The notes under the pieces are model-generated. The model was given only the letters and a program-made list of their open reading frames with translations. It was not told where the DNA came from and ran no database searches. Positions 38,984 to 49,359 of a stretch of 64,000 nt of DNA are shown here, piece by piece. Each line of letters begins with the position of its first letter. The first letter of the stretch is position 1. The translations under genes were made by a program, and so were the position numbers. The stretch is from Alteromonas abrolhosensis (GTDB taxonomy: Bacteria > Pseudomonadota > Gammaproteobacteria > Enterobacterales > Alteromonadaceae), in NCBI RefSeq assembly GCF_001953635.1, contig NZ_MEJH01000009.1:62001-126000 (forward strand), written 5' to 3'.

Positions 38984-40266
38984 TGAAGGTTTTACTTGTT
39001 AATACGTATGATAGAGGCGGAGCAGCGAACGCGTGTATCAGATTACATCTAGCATTAATCGATGCCGGGCATACTAGCCACTTTCTAACGCTAAATAAGA
39101 CTAGGGACGATATCCCTTTCCATTTCGATTACAAATCGTTCACTGGTTTGGAGGCTGGAAATATCCTGAATCGTGTTTCCCATATTACTGTAAATGGCGT
39201 ACACGAATATAAGACTCAAGATATCAAAGATATTTGCACTGCAGCGTCTGAATATACCGATGTATTCTCTTCAATTTATAGCGATTTCAGAATTGAAAAT
39301 GCGCCGCAGATTAGTGAGTATGACGTGGTAAATCTTCATTGGACTTCTCGGTTCTTGAACTGGCCAACCTTTTTCGCCTCTAAAAGTATAAAGCGGGTCA
39401 TTTGGTCATTACATGACATGGCACCATTTACAGGTGGATATCATTATGGTGACGGGTTTGAAGGATATAAAACTGATGACAGTAATCCACATTTTTTAAG
39501 ACAAACCAGTGACCCTGACTTTGCTAAAAAACTATTGCTCTCGAAACAAGCCATTTTACGGAGCAGCGATATCCCAATTGCCGTAATTTCATTGTCGAAT
39601 TGGTTACACGAATGCGCGGCATCTAGCACGCTTTTCAAACATTACCCGATAAAGCGGATTGCCAATAGTGTCGATACAGAAACGTACCGCTATATGGACA
39701 AGCGAGAATCCAGAAAACATTTAGGACTACCTGAGGATAAAGACATCGTCCTTTTTGTAAGTGACAGTGTTAGTAATAAAAGAAAGGGTTTTCACTTGCT
39801 TGAAAAAGCAATCATTAAAGCGAATAACAGTCGAATCATGTTGTGCAGTGTGGGAAAAAATTTAAACAGCAGCCTCCCTGAAGTTCATGATTTTTCCGAG
39901 GTTCATGATGAACATAAGCTTGCGCTAATCTACAGCGCAGCTGATGTATTTGTGTTACCAGCTTTAGAAGATAACTTACCTAATGTTGTTATTGAATCGA
40001 TATGTTGCGGCACTCCTGTGGTGGGTTTTAATATTGGAGGCATGCCAGATATGATTGAGGATGGGGTAAACGGGAGGCTTGCAAAAGATATCAGTGCAGA
40101 AGGGTTGCTAGCATCGCTTAACGACGTGCTGAATAACGGCGTGTCAAAAACATCTGGGCAAATATCACAACACGCGCGAAACACTTACTCTCAATCTCGT
40201 CAGGCAGAGATGTTTAACCTATACCTCAATGATTTAAGAAGCAACACATCTTACCGCAAACCTTAG
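38983..40266 (+). CDS. Glycosyltransferase family 4
   Basis: 427-residue GT-B glycosyltransferase. The N-terminus MKVLLVNTYDRGGAANACIR is typical, VIWSLHDMAPFTGGYHYG is a conserved acceptor-side motif of this subgroup, and the donor site is DVFVLPALEDNLPNVVIESI with CGTPVVGFNIGGMPDMI (E-x7-E). The ATG overlaps the previous stop. It is the last plus-strand island gene and its tail overlaps the convergent phyH pseudogene by 4 bases. Donor sugar unknown. Confidence 0.85.
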   Translation: MKVLLVNTYDRGGAANACIRLHLALIDAGHTSHFLTLNKTRDDIPFHFDYKSFTGLEAGNILNRVSHITVNGVHEYKTQDIKDICTAASEYTDVFSSIYSDFRIENAPQISEYDVVNLHWTSRFLNWPTFFASKSIKRVIWSLHDMAPFTGGYHYGDGFEGYKTDDSNPHFLRQTSDPDFAKKLLLSKQAILRSSDIPIAVISLSNWLHECAASSTLFKHYPIKRIANSVDTETYRYMDKRESRKHLGLPEDKDIVLFVSDSVSNKRKGFHLLEKAIIKANNSRIMLCSVGKNLNSSLPEVHDFSEVHDEHKLALIYSAADVFVLPALEDNLPNVVIESICCGTPVVGFNIGGMPDMIEDGVNGRLAKDISAEGLLASLNDVLNNGVSKTSGQISQHARNTYSQSRQAEMFNLYLNDLRSNTSYRKP

Positions 40267-41028
40267 TTTCTAGGTAAAGGCACGGCAGTGTAAAAATCTT
40301 CTGACTCAGTATGTATCATGATCATCGAGCCTCGCGGCAATGCATCGTCATCAAGTGCTTTATAGACAAACCGCAATGCTCGACGCGGTAAATCAGAGCT
40401 ATTTTGAGAAGAGCTATGTATCAAATAATTGCTAAACAATACGATGTCTCCAGGCTCAGTCTCAACAAAAACTTGATTACTCTCCTCATTTTTATCTAAC
40501 ACTATACGGTCGTGATGCGTTGCACCTTCAACGTGAAACCATTTTCTAAATCCACGCTTATGAGAGCCAGGAATAACCTGTAAACATCCATTTTTTTGCG
40601 TGGCGGAATCAAGAGAAACCCACGCTAACACTTTCTCGGTTTCATTAGGTCGATTAAGAAAATCTTAGTGCCATGGCACCTCATTGTCTTTGTCTGCTGG
40701 CTTATAAAGATGGGAGTTAACATACAGGTAAACGCTCCTATTAAAGTAGCTTTTCAAGAATGCCGTGACTCCAGGCACTTCAGCCGCTTTTCTAGCTTCT
40801 GGAAAACGCTGATAAACGTCGTAAAGCACGCCACTATCAGTGCGATGAGTGAGGTACCATAGATTAGTAATATCTCTTGAAGACTGAGCTGAAATAACCT
40901 CTACGGCACGAGACAGTGTGTTACCTATCTCTTGACAGACAGTTAGTGAAATTTGCCGTTTTAAGACAGCAAAACCATCTCGTTTAAATTGATTGATTAA
41001 TTAATTGGGGGATATCAATATCGCTCAT
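40263..41028 (-). pseudogene. Phytanoyl-CoA dioxygenase (PhyH) family, two disabling lesions
   Basis: The reading frame on the minus strand spells an Fe(II)/2-oxoglutarate oxygenase of about 253 residues: INQFKRDGFAVLK near the N-terminus, then the metal motif, then KNGCLQVIPGSHKRGF and VETEPGDIVLFSNYLIH. Two lesions break it. (1) The expected Trp-His-Gln-Asp metal motif reads PWH, stop, DFLN, because TAA at 40665-40667 replaces a likely CAA. (2) The ATG at 41028, which overlaps the sulfotransferase stop by 14 bases, is out of frame with the body; removing 4 bases in the AATT/AATC tetranucleotide repeat near 40990-41005 restores MSDIDIPQLIN then QFKRDGF. Both are loss-of-function changes. Confidence 0.85.
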
Positions 41029-41791
41029 AGCGTGCCTTCAATATTGCTGAACTACGGTCCCAAATATGTGTAGCTTGTTCTGGAGACATTTTGTCTTTCC
41101 ATTGCGCTATCGACGCATTGCGAACAAACGTGAAATCTTCGTCAAAATTCACAGAATGATTTGGTCTGGAATTCTCTTTTTCAGCCGCTTTTAATTTGTC
41201 AGGTTGTGAAAATAGAAGTGCTTTCTGAAGTAGTTCTCTTTGTATGTTAATTCCTAGGTCATCAAATACTTTGAGAAAACTAGCTAAGGGGGCTTTCATA
41301 AGCGTTTCATAATCGAAAACCCAAGAAGCTTTGCTATACCAGCTTTCTATGTGCTTGTTGTAGGCATCAATACCAAAAGTATTATTTTCAACAAACTCGT
41401 CAAATGTACCTTCAAACCTGCCTTTTTTTCGCTTACTCGCATAGTAGTAAAACGAAATCATTGTATCTCTGGGATCTCTTAAAATATAGAGTACTTTGGG
41501 TTGAGCATATAGCGGATTATCTTCAGCAAGTTGGTGAGTTTTCACTAGTCTCGGTAAGGGGTCTCCTTTCCAGCAAAACTCGACAAGATTATCTTTAAGA
41601 CACTCCGGCATTATTTGCCCAAGATTGTAAAAATCAACAGGTTCCGAGTTTTTGTTGAGTAAATGAACAATATTGGCAAAAACAAAGCGTGTAAATGTAG
41701 AACCTGTCTTAGGAAACGAAACGATAAGAACATCTTCACTAGATAAGCCCGCCAACCGGTTCTCAGGGGGAATGGTCATCGTATGTCTCAT
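41015..41791 (-). CDS. Sulfotransferase
   Basis: 258-residue PAPS-dependent sulfotransferase. The 5'-phosphosulfate loop is SFPKTGSTFTRFVF near residues 30-43 and the 3'-phosphate motif is LYILRDPRDTMISFYYYA. A charged, basic region (SKRKKGRFEGTFDEFVENN) follows. Translation likely starts at ATG 41791, with AGGG about 10 bases upstream. It is 4 bases after fcl and overlaps the phyH pseudogene. It would sulfate a glycan hydroxyl or tyrosine; the target is not evident. Confidence 0.85.
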   Translation of the reverse strand: MRHTMTIPPENRLAGLSSEDVLIVSFPKTGSTFTRFVFANIVHLLNKNSEPVDFYNLGQIMPECLKDNLVEFCWKGDPLPRLVKTHQLAEDNPLYAQPKVLYILRDPRDTMISFYYYASKRKKGRFEGTFDEFVENNTFGIDAYNKHIESWYSKASWVFDYETLMKAPLASFLKVFDDLGINIQRELLQKALLFSQPDKLKAAEKENSRPNHSVNFDEDFTFVRNASIAQWKDKMSPEQATHIWDRSSAILKARYERY

Positions 41792-41795
41792 TGCT

Positions 41796-42764
41796 CTAAA
41801 CCCTACAAGTGTTGCTATTTTCTTGAAACCATTTCCAAGTGCTGGTTAAGCCATCGCGAAGTGAAATACTAGGTTTCCAATTGATTAGGGATTGAGCCAA
41901 TGAAACATCCAGCCGTTTAACCGGCGTTCCTTCCGGCTTACTCGTGTCGAAAACAAGTTTCCCCTTAAATTCGGTTATATCGCAAAGTAGTTCAGCCAAC
42001 TCTCGAATAGAACAGTCTGTACCTGTCCCCATATTTATGTGCGAACTCATTGGTGGAATTACCGTATTAAACGCAGCATTGGGAAGGTTTGCTATCTCGA
42101 TAGAGCCTCGAGCCAAATCAGAAACATGTAAAAACTCCCTTCTAGCCCTACCACTACCCCATATGCTTACCGACGAAGCGTTATTTTGCTTCGCCTGAGC
42201 GAATTTATTGATGAGCGCTGGAATAACGTGACTGCCGTTAAGCTCGAAGTTGTCATGAGGACCATACAAATTTGTAGGCATCACGCTTCGGTAATCTCTA
42301 TCGTATTGCCTGTTAAAGCTTTCGCAAAGCTTGATACCTGCTATTTTGGCAATGGCATAAGGCTCATTCGTTGGCTCAAGAGCGCCTGAAAGAAGCGACG
42401 ACTCTTTAATAGGTTGCTCCGCAAATTTTGGGTAAATACAGCTTGAACCCAAAAATAACAGTTTATTAATATCACTTTCGTGTGCCGCACTAATCACGTT
42501 TGCACTTATCATCAAGTTCTCGTAGATGAAACTCGCTGGCAATGTGTTGTTGGCGTTTATTCCCCCCACTTTTGCGGCAGCCAGATACACCTCGTCAACG
42601 CGATGACTTTTGAAAAACTGCTTTACTGCAAACTGATTTGTAAGGTCAAGTTGATCACGACTTGCTGTCACTATTTCAATATTGCTATTTTTAGATAGCT
42701 CACTGACTAGAGCACGCCCCACCATTCCATTGTGACCCGCTACGTAAATGCGTTTAGTCGACAT
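41796..42764 (-). CDS. fcl: GDP-L-fucose synthase
   Basis: 322-residue epimerase-reductase that makes GDP-L-fucose. It has VAGHNGMVGRALVSELS, DEVYLAAAKVGGINANNTLP, LFLGSSCIYPKFAEQPIKES and the catalytic NEPYAIAKIAGIKLC (Tyr-x3-Lys), plus PTNLYGPHDNF. It sits 2 bases after gmd, the usual partner in GDP-fucose synthesis. Confidence 0.94.
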   Translation of the reverse strand: MSTKRIYVAGHNGMVGRALVSELSKNSNIEIVTASRDQLDLTNQFAVKQFFKSHRVDEVYLAAAKVGGINANNTLPASFIYENLMISANVISAAHESDINKLLFLGSSCIYPKFAEQPIKESSLLSGALEPTNEPYAIAKIAGIKLCESFNRQYDRDYRSVMPTNLYGPHDNFELNGSHVIPALINKFAQAKQNNASSVSIWGSGRARREFLHVSDLARGSIEIANLPNAAFNTVIPPMSSHINMGTGTDCSIRELAELLCDITEFKGKLVFDTSKPEGTPVKRLDVSLAQSLINWKPSISLRDGLTSTWKWFQENSNTCRV

Positions 42765-42766
42765 AA

Positions 42767-43894
42767 TCAGCTTTCCCCACTAATAGGGAGTTCAAACCCA
42801 TTCGCTTTTAAAAATGCTAATCTACGTGCCTCTTCAGCATCTGACGCTACCATTTCTTCGCACATTTCTTTCGCTGATATTGTAGGCTCCCAGTTCAAGG
42901 TTTCCTTTGCCTTGGTAGGATCACCTAACAAGGAGTCAACTTCGGCGGGCCTAAAATACTTTTTATCTACCCTGACTATTACATCTCCTACATTCAGCGC
43001 TGGTGACTGTGCTTTATCGACAGAAATTACCGTAGCAATTTCGTGAACACCTGAACCAGAAAACTTGAGGTCAACGCCCAGCGCTTTTGCCGACCATTGA
43101 ACAAATTGTCGAACTGAGTATTGCTCCCCAGTTGCTACAACAAAATCTTCAGGTTTATCTTGTTGCAACATTAGCCACTGCATATAAACGTAATCTTTGG
43201 CGTGCCCCCAATCTCTGAGCGCATCTAAATTTCCTAAATGTAAACAACTCTCTAGGCCCTGAGAAATGTTGGCCAATCCACGCGTAATTTTTCTTGTTAC
43301 AAAGGTCTCACCGCGGCGAGGTGATTCATGGTTAAATAAAATCCCATTACACGCATATAGACCATATGCTTCTCTATAATTAACTGTTATCCAATACGCA
43401 TACAATTTGGCCACGGCGTAAGGTGAGCGCGGATGAAAGGGCGTGGTTTCTCTTTGCGGCGTCTCTGCAACTTTGCCATAAAGCTCTGAAGTAGAGGCCT
43501 GATAGAATTTAGTTTTGTCTTTTAAACCTAGCAACCTAATAGCCTCTAGAAGCCGTAAGGTTCCCATAGCGTCGACGTCTGCAGTATATTCAGGCGAATC
43601 AAAACTCACCGCGACATGGCTCTGCGCTCCTAAATTGTAAATCTCATCAGGTTGGATCATTTGCACTAATTTAATAATGTTGGAGCTATCGGTTAAGTCG
43701 CCATAATGCAATATGAAGTTCCTATTCGATTCGAAGGGATCTTGATAGATATGATCTACACGCTGCGTATTAAATGATGACGCTCTTCGCTTAATCCCGT
43801 GAACCTCATATCCCTTCTCTAACAGGAGTTCGGCTAAATAGGAACCATCTTGACCGGTGATACCTGTTATTAAAGCCTTCTTTTTTTCAGGCAT
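42767..43894 (-). CDS. gmd: GDP-mannose 4,6-dehydratase
   Basis: 375 residues from ATG 43894, preceded by GGAGAG; an upstream start would lie inside the preceding glycosyltransferase gene. Motifs: [54 protein letters not shown] and [16 protein letters not shown]. It converts GDP-mannose to the keto-deoxy intermediate used by fcl. The ATG overlaps the preceding stop (TAATG). Confidence 0.95.
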   Translation of the reverse strand: MPEKKKALITGITGQDGSYLAELLLEKGYEVHGIKRRASSFNTQRVDHIYQDPFESNRNFILHYGDLTDSSNIIKLVQMIQPDEIYNLGAQSHVAVSFDSPEYTADVDAMGTLRLLEAIRLLGLKDKTKFYQASTSELYGKVAETPQRETTPFHPRSPYAVAKLYAYWITVNYREAYGLYACNGILFNHESPRRGETFVTRKITRGLANISQGLESCLHLGNLDALRDWGHAKDYVYMQWLMLQQDKPEDFVVATGEQYSVRQFVQWSAKALGVDLKFSGSGVHEIATVISVDKAQSPALNVGDVIVRVDKKYFRPAEVDSLLGDPTKAKETLNWEPTISAKEMCEEMVASDAEEARRLAFLKANGFELPISGES

Positions 43895-44922
43895 TACATA
43901 TCTCTCCAACTTATCACTTTCGTTCCTTCGAGCTTATCCCTCAGCACTTCACTAATATCAAGTTCATGCTCGCCTTCCACACCATTTATCACCATGGATA
44001 AAGCTAAATCACGCGCTTCCTCTATGGATTTTACTGGAACGTCCATTATCTCTTTTATACTATCTCGTGTGGATTGCAGAAAACATGTAACGTAGGCGCC
44101 ATTTTGTCTGAGCGTATTTGCAATTAATATCGACAATTGTCGTGTACCAAATACTCCAACCTTCATTCCACTATAACTTGCCAAAGGCTTCTCTTGATTG
44201 AGAACCTTTTCAAGAAGCAATTTTAAATCAATAACATTCTTATCGAGCTGAACTTCCTTGCTTGAGTTCGTTTCTCCAAGTAATTGAGCAACAGCATCAG
44301 CTTCTCTTTTTAGTAGCAACCTACTGGCGCTGCTAGAACTTGCGCCTCCTTGGCGAAAATTAGCGGAAATCGCATTGATATAGGTTCCGTGATACCGTGC
44401 GATCGCAGTTTTCATGAAGAAACTGTCAGCATATAACTTAAAACATTCGCTAAAAGGGCCTATCTTGTTGAATAACGAGGATTTGCAGAAAAATCCCTGA
44501 TGACAGGTATTTGAACGATTCGATATTTCTGAGTTAGCAAACCATACCTCCCCAGATTCCTCATCGAAACATCTGACTTTTGTTACCGCATAATCAATAT
44601 CTTCATGTCCAAAAGCATCGAGAATGGTTTCAATAACCCTCGCTTCATAAAGCGAATCGTCAGCGCCGAGAAAATAAATTATGTCGCCTGACGCTAATTC
44701 AACCCCACGATTAAATGCATGATAAATACCTCTATCTGGCGCCGAAAAGACCTTAGCGACGTGTGGGTACTTACAAATAGTGGACAATGTTTTGTCAGTA
44801 GAGCCGCCATCAATAATTATATGTTCAATTTTGTCTATTGCGGTTTGCTCGGCAACACTGCTAAGACACTCTTCTATTAAGTGAGCACAATTGTAGGTTG
44901 CCGTTATTATGGATATTTTCAT
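43894..44922 (-). CDS. Glycosyltransferase family 2 with extra C-terminal domain
   Basis: 342 residues. The N-terminal GT2 domain has [53 protein letters not shown] and the metal-binding GADDS. From about residue 252 a separate Rossmann-like unit follows ([20 protein letters not shown]), like those in the GT2 at 44954 and the LicD-type protein. It lies between that GT2 and gmd, in the fliDST-maf run. Sugar donor unknown. Confidence 0.84.
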   Translation of the reverse strand: MKISIITATYNCAHLIEECLSSVAEQTAIDKIEHIIIDGGSTDKTLSTICKYPHVAKVFSAPDRGIYHAFNRGVELASGDIIYFLGADDSLYEARVIETILDAFGHEDIDYAVTKVRCFDEESGEVWFANSEISNRSNTCHQGFFCKSSLFNKIGPFSECFKLYADSFFMKTAIARYHGTYINAISANFRQGGASSSSASRLLLKREADAVAQLLGETNSSKEVQLDKNVIDLKLLLEKVLNQEKPLASYSGMKVGVFGTRQLSILIANTLRQNGAYVTCFLQSTRDSIKEIMDVPVKSIEEARDLALSMVINGVEGEHELDISEVLRDKLEGTKVISWRDM

Positions 44923-44953
44923 TTCATTCTACGTTTATTCTCAGATGCCACTA

Positions 44954-45976
44954 TTAGGCAAGGATCAAAAAATCTTGCCCATTATGCAGATTCTCACTTT
45001 CGAGAAACTCGGTTAGCTCTTCCCTGACAGGTTGCGCAGCCACCACTAACGCGGCTTGGGGAACAGCCATATAATTATCAAGTGAAATGACGGAAGTTTT
45101 CGTTCCGTTATCAGTTACTATATCTTGAGTGGGCGAAGTTTCTACAAACCCGTTAACTGTAATGCCTAGACGCACCATTATTCTAGCAAACGCTTTTGCC
45201 ATTTGACCTGTTCCAAATACAAAGAGCGACTTGCCTGAAATGCAATGTGAAAGCCTACTCCACTTTTCTTCAACCACTAGAGACAGACCTTGCTCAAGAT
45301 CTCGCGCTGATAAAGAAGCCGTGGTAGAGGCGTCGCTTACCCTCATGTTAACGAGCACTTTTTCAACGCATCCAAACTTAGCCTTGGCATTAAGCAATCG
45401 CAAAAACAAAACGTAATCTTCAAACATTCTTAAGCAAGGATACCCAACTTTTTGCAGCGACGTTGTTTTTGCAAAATAGGTAGTGTGAGGGAAACAGGGC
45501 CAATCTAAGAGCGTCTTTTGGATAGCACTTGGCTCATATACGCTATTTAGTAGTCCTTCCTTCTTTGCTTTAAACTGCTTAAAGCGCGCTGAGTCACGCA
45601 CCTTTTCGTTATCAGGAAAATAAGAAAGGAAGCATTTAACTAGGTCAAAGCCACCTTCCTCAAGATAATTTATCTGCTCTTGGAATCGGGTTGACGAGCT
45701 GATATCGTCTGCGTCCACTTTGGCAATGTATGGCGTGTTTACAAGGGATAGCGCTTGATTTAGGCAATAGCCCACGCCTTTGTTCTGGCTGTTTGCAACA
45801 AGCTTTATGCGAGCGTCACCGAAACTATTAATAACATCTGTTGTGTTATCGGTAGAACCATCGTCTATGATAAGCAATTCAAAGTCTTCATAAGTCTGAG
45901 ACAGAACAGACTCAATAGAAGCGCCAACCCACCTTGAGGCATTGTAGGTTGTCATTAGCGCCGTAACGGTTGCCAC
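44954..45976 (-). CDS. Glycosyltransferase family 2 with C-terminal Rossmann-like domain
   Basis: 340 residues from a GTG start, 3 bases after the Maf gene. GT2 features: TALMTTYNASRWVGASIESV, ELLIIDDGSTDNTTDVI, GVGYCLNQALSLVNTPYIAK and the acidic KVDADD. The C-terminal 100 residues (SLFVFGTGQMAKAFARIMVR) form a Rossmann-like unit shared with the neighbouring GT2. Probably one step of flagellin glycan extension, by position. Confidence 0.84.
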   Translation of the reverse strand: MATVTALMTTYNASRWVGASIESVLSQTYEDFELLIIDDGSTDNTTDVINSFGDARIKLVANSQNKGVGYCLNQALSLVNTPYIAKVDADDISSSTRFQEQINYLEEGGFDLVKCFLSYFPDNEKVRDSARFKQFKAKKEGLLNSVYEPSAIQKTLLDWPCFPHTTYFAKTTSLQKVGYPCLRMFEDYVLFLRLLNAKAKFGCVEKVLVNMRVSDASTTASLSARDLEQGLSLVVEEKWSRLSHCISGKSLFVFGTGQMAKAFARIMVRLGITVNGFVETSPTQDIVTDNGTKTSVISLDNYMAVPQAALVVAAQPVREELTEFLESENLHNGQDFLILA

Positions 45977-45979
45977 TAC

Positions 45980-48900
45980 CTATTGACCTCTAGCTTGTCT
46001 AATTTGATTTAATCTGGCCTCTTTTCGTTTTGAATATTCATCTTGACTGATGAACTCTCTGCGCATGTCTATTGGCTTTAACCGTGGCATCAATACTAGG
46101 CGATCACCACTTTTTAAGACCAGTGCTTTCTCTGAAAGTGGTTCGTCACTAATAATAATGAAGTCGGGCCCACCGTAACAATGCCTTCCCTCCCCAACCA
46201 CAGTAAATTGAGATAGAAACGCTAAATCTAAACTAGGATGCTGCGTGTACTTTTGGAGGAAAATAACGTCCTCTAAGCCAGACGTAATAGCAATTACAGC
46301 CAAGTCTACTCGAGACAAATCATTTGCTTGCAACGGCTCAAGCGGATTTTCAAAAGCCCCCGGTGATAGTACAGTTACTCCTTTTATAGGCTGCCCAACA
46401 CATTGGGCTATATCCATCGCGATATTGCACACTGAGGTATCGTTGTTAACATCCTCATTGTTAATAAGCCAGTTGATGACTATCGGTTTAGCATCCGTCG
46501 CTGCTCCCTTCTTAGCTAAATCAAACAAAGGACTAGAGATAAAATAATGAGCCGGTAGCATTTGTAGATTCAAAGGAGAACGACTGAATTCATTTGCTAG
46601 GATTTTCTGACGACGCACTCCAGACAGAGACGAGACAGCATCCTGACCAAATTGGTCGTCAGAAATAATCGTTAGGATATCATCAACGTATCGCGCCCAG
46701 ATAGCACTAAGCTCGTTGGCTGCACGTGTTGCAACTTGTTCGTCTGCAAGGTTAAGTAGCTTACTAAACATGCTGTTAATATAGTTGAACGTGCCGTTGA
46801 GGTAATAAAAAGCCAATGATTTTTTTCGTTGAAACGAAGAAACAATAAAGTCCCTTTGTTTCATTATAAATTCGTCAATGTCTTCCATGGTTGAAAAAGT
46901 CGTTTTTACGACCCCAGTTAAGGCATTTAATTCCTCAATTAAGCTTTGTGTACTGTATCGATTTCCAAATTCATTAATAAACCAATCATTATGCTCACTA
47001 GTAAATGCGAGCGTGTGTAAAGCGGACTTCGCATTAGCTTTCATTTCTGGCGCAGAGACAAGTAGCACATTTTCCTGTTTCAGTGGCTTTGCTCCAAGTA
47101 TCCTCGCGCCGTCGTTAAGGTTGTAGACTTCGCTAGAGGAAGAAGCAAATACTTGCTCTAAAACACTTTTAGAAACTTTGAACTCGTATTTGGTTTTTAC
47201 CCAAGGTTTAAAGTTACCTGGAATCGCTAATGACATTGCATGGTTAGCTGAATAATCATATAACTCATTACCTTCAACATCGTAATATCCAGATGACTTT
47301 GAATGATGGTATGAATCACTAACAAATCCCATATCGGTACCGAAAAGATATATTTGGTTGAAACCGATAGTAGTGGCGATATCTGCAGCGAAGTTTGTAA
47401 CTGTGGGATAGGAAAAGTTCAACGTCGTAAAACCGTGATCCTTTTTTAGCTCTGTGAAGGCCACAGTTGATGCTTCGCCCTGTTTAAAGGCCAATAAGGT
47501 TTTTCCAAATAGAGCAGCTGCATCGGGATGAACACCGTTACAGCTTAGCAACGTAATTCGCTTTAGATAGTCATGATCATCAACTCTAGTGAGCCAATCA
47601 AATGTAGAACGATTTGTCTCAATTTCTGCATGGAAATCTGGGCAAATCCCCTGACGATGCAATGCTTGGAGCGCTGTTCCACATGATATTATGATTGCCC
47701 GTTCAGACTCTTCCTTTAGTGTATCCATTAGTCCGTCTAACGAAGGTCCGTTCCCAACAATAAATACCGGAACATCCAACACTTCGGTCGGCAAGAGTTT
47801 CTTAACTCTTTTATTAAGAAAAGGGACTTTGTTTTTTAATGCCCATAAAGTATGAGAAATACCGTACTTTGCATTATCAAAGTAATCCCCCATCGCAATA
47901 ATAACAAGCAATTGCTCACGCAGTTGGGCAACTGCATCAGTAAGCCTCTCATTAACATAGCTCTGATAGAAGAATGTATTTGCCAACACATAAGGGCCAA
48001 CAGACTGAAATTGAATCAATAAATCATTGGTGAGGTTTGAGCCATCGTCACCTATGTTTAAGTAAAGGCGTTTTTTTCCTTCATCAAACGAAGAAATGAT
48101 ATTTGCCCAGTCTACGGCAAATAATGAGGCATAAAAGAAATCTCGACTTGGCTCGCAAATAAATAGCATACCAATATCGTGTTCTTTTACTAAGTAGTTA
48201 AGCCCATAACCACTGCCAATGCCAAACTGGATGATAGACTTGACCTGAGTAGGTAACGCACTTTGCTTCTCCTGCACATCTTTTAGTACAGATTCACACT
48301 CTTCGACAAGCTGGTAATGCAAATACCCTTTTAACTTTTTTCCTTTATAGCTTAAAAGCAGACCGTCTTTGTTCGGCTTTGATGCAAAGGATTTAAAATT
48401 TGTTTTCGCATCATCAATTGGCGCACTGGAAAACAGCGCATTAGTTGACATGTGATAAAGATAAACATCCCCGTCAACGTTAGCGCTTGGCGCCCACTGC
48501 TGAGGCTCATAATTTACAAACTCTTCGTATAGGTTCGGGAAGTACTTTTTTAAAGCGACGAGATTATTATTCTTGCGCTCCTCATCTAAATTTGAAGAAC
48601 GCAACTCCTTGTCATCTTTTAGCGGTGCCCACTGATGAAGGTAACTCTCGCTAATTGAAGAAGTGTTACGAGCAGGTAACCACGACTGCAGTTCATGCCA
48701 ATCTGATGTCATTAGTTTGCTTTCGAGGTTATTGAACACCGGATTATGCAAATGCTTATAAAAATCTAGTTTATCAACTCCAATATGCTTTTTAAGCTCC
48801 AACATATCTTTAGCGAAGTTTGCGCCGTCAGAACCAATTTGAAGATACAAGGCGATGCTTCGTTCTTTTGCAATATTGAGCAATTCTCTCCAATTGAGAC

Positions 48901-49357
48901 TAGACAGCGAACACACAAAATAATCAATATTAGGCTCATAGACCACTATATGTTGATAGCGGCCCTCTCTAATCAAATTCTCAATGTGGTAACCTAACCC
49001 CAGCCCCATAACAACCATCGCAGAAACAGGTTTCTCATTATCACTAGATAATGAAATGGGAGCCGTGCGAGCGATGTATGCATTGTAGTGAGAGAGAACT
49101 TCTTGCTTTGGATGCTCACCATACAACACCTGCCCGGTGTTGTAGTTAATAATATTTAGCTCACCAAATTTATTACACAGCAAGGTAGATACTGACGAAT
49201 CATGTTTCTTAATTAGGTCTGCAAGGGTTGGAATAAACCGCTCAAATGCACTAATACTGAGTCGATAGTTATCCCTAATCTCTTGCGCAAGCGCTCGCTC
49301 AATATTTTGCTGCTGTCGCTCATCTTCATGAACGTGAAACTGAATCTGCTGTAACAT
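45980..49357 (-). CDS. maf: Maf-type flagellin glycosyltransferase with duplicated N-terminal domain
   Basis: 1125-residue protein of the motility-associated factor (Maf, DUF115/MptE-like) family, which transfers nonulosonic acids such as pseudaminic acid to flagellin. The central catalytic-type domain at residues 530-720 has VPVFIVGNGPSLDGLMDTLK, IIISCGTALQALHRQGICPD and FHAEIETNR. Two related Rossmann-type segments precede it: 113-190 (VVMGLGLGYHIENLI, YLQIGSDGANF) and 373-445 (IIQFGIGSGYGLNYL, YLNIGDDGSNL), about 260 residues apart. Most Maf proteins have one, at roughly 600-700 residues. It follows the FliT-position gene by 2 bases. Confidence 0.88.
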   Translation of the reverse strand: MLQQIQFHVHEDERQQQNIERALAQEIRDNYRLSISAFERFIPTLADLIKKHDSSVSTLLCNKFGELNIINYNTGQVLYGEHPKQEVLSHYNAYIARTAPISLSSDNEKPVSAMVVMGLGLGYHIENLIREGRYQHIVVYEPNIDYFVCSLSSLNWRELLNIAKERSIALYLQIGSDGANFAKDMLELKKHIGVDKLDFYKHLHNPVFNNLESKLMTSDWHELQSWLPARNTSSISESYLHQWAPLKDDKELRSSNLDEERKNNNLVALKKYFPNLYEEFVNYEPQQWAPSANVDGDVYLYHMSTNALFSSAPIDDAKTNFKSFASKPNKDGLLLSYKGKKLKGYLHYQLVEECESVLKDVQEKQSALPTQVKSIIQFGIGSGYGLNYLVKEHDIGMLFICEPSRDFFYASLFAVDWANIISSFDEGKKRLYLNIGDDGSNLTNDLLIQFQSVGPYVLANTFFYQSYVNERLTDAVAQLREQLLVIIAMGDYFDNAKYGISHTLWALKNKVPFLNKRVKKLLPTEVLDVPVFIVGNGPSLDGLMDTLKEESERAIIISCGTALQALHRQGICPDFHAEIETNRSTFDWLTRVDDHDYLKRITLLSCNGVHPDAAALFGKTLLAFKQGEASTVAFTELKKDHGFTTLNFSYPTVTNFAADIATTIGFNQIYLFGTDMGFVSDSYHHSKSSGYYDVEGNELYDYSANHAMSLAIPGNFKPWVKTKYEFKVSKSVLEQVFASSSSEVYNLNDGARILGAKPLKQENVLLVSAPEMKANAKSALHTLAFTSEHNDWFINEFGNRYSTQSLIEELNALTGVVKTTFSTMEDIDEFIMKQRDFIVSSFQRKKSLAFYYLNGTFNYINSMFSKLLNLADEQVATRAANELSAIWARYVDDILTIISDDQFGQDAVSSLSGVRRQKILANEFSRSPLNLQMLPAHYFISSPLFDLAKKGAATDAKPIVINWLINNEDVNNDTSVCNIAMDIAQCVGQPIKGVTVLSPGAFENPLEPLQANDLSRVDLAVIAITSGLEDVIFLQKYTQHPSLDLAFLSQFTVVGEGRHCYGGPDFIIISDEPLSEKALVLKSGDRLVLMPRLKPIDMRREFISQDEYSKRKEARLNQIRQARGQ

Positions 49358-49359
49358 GG

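Noticed and set aside
40668..40862. Plus-strand open frame over the phyH region
   Set aside because: It is the shadow of the broken PhyH gene, whose minus-strand frame has clear family motifs.
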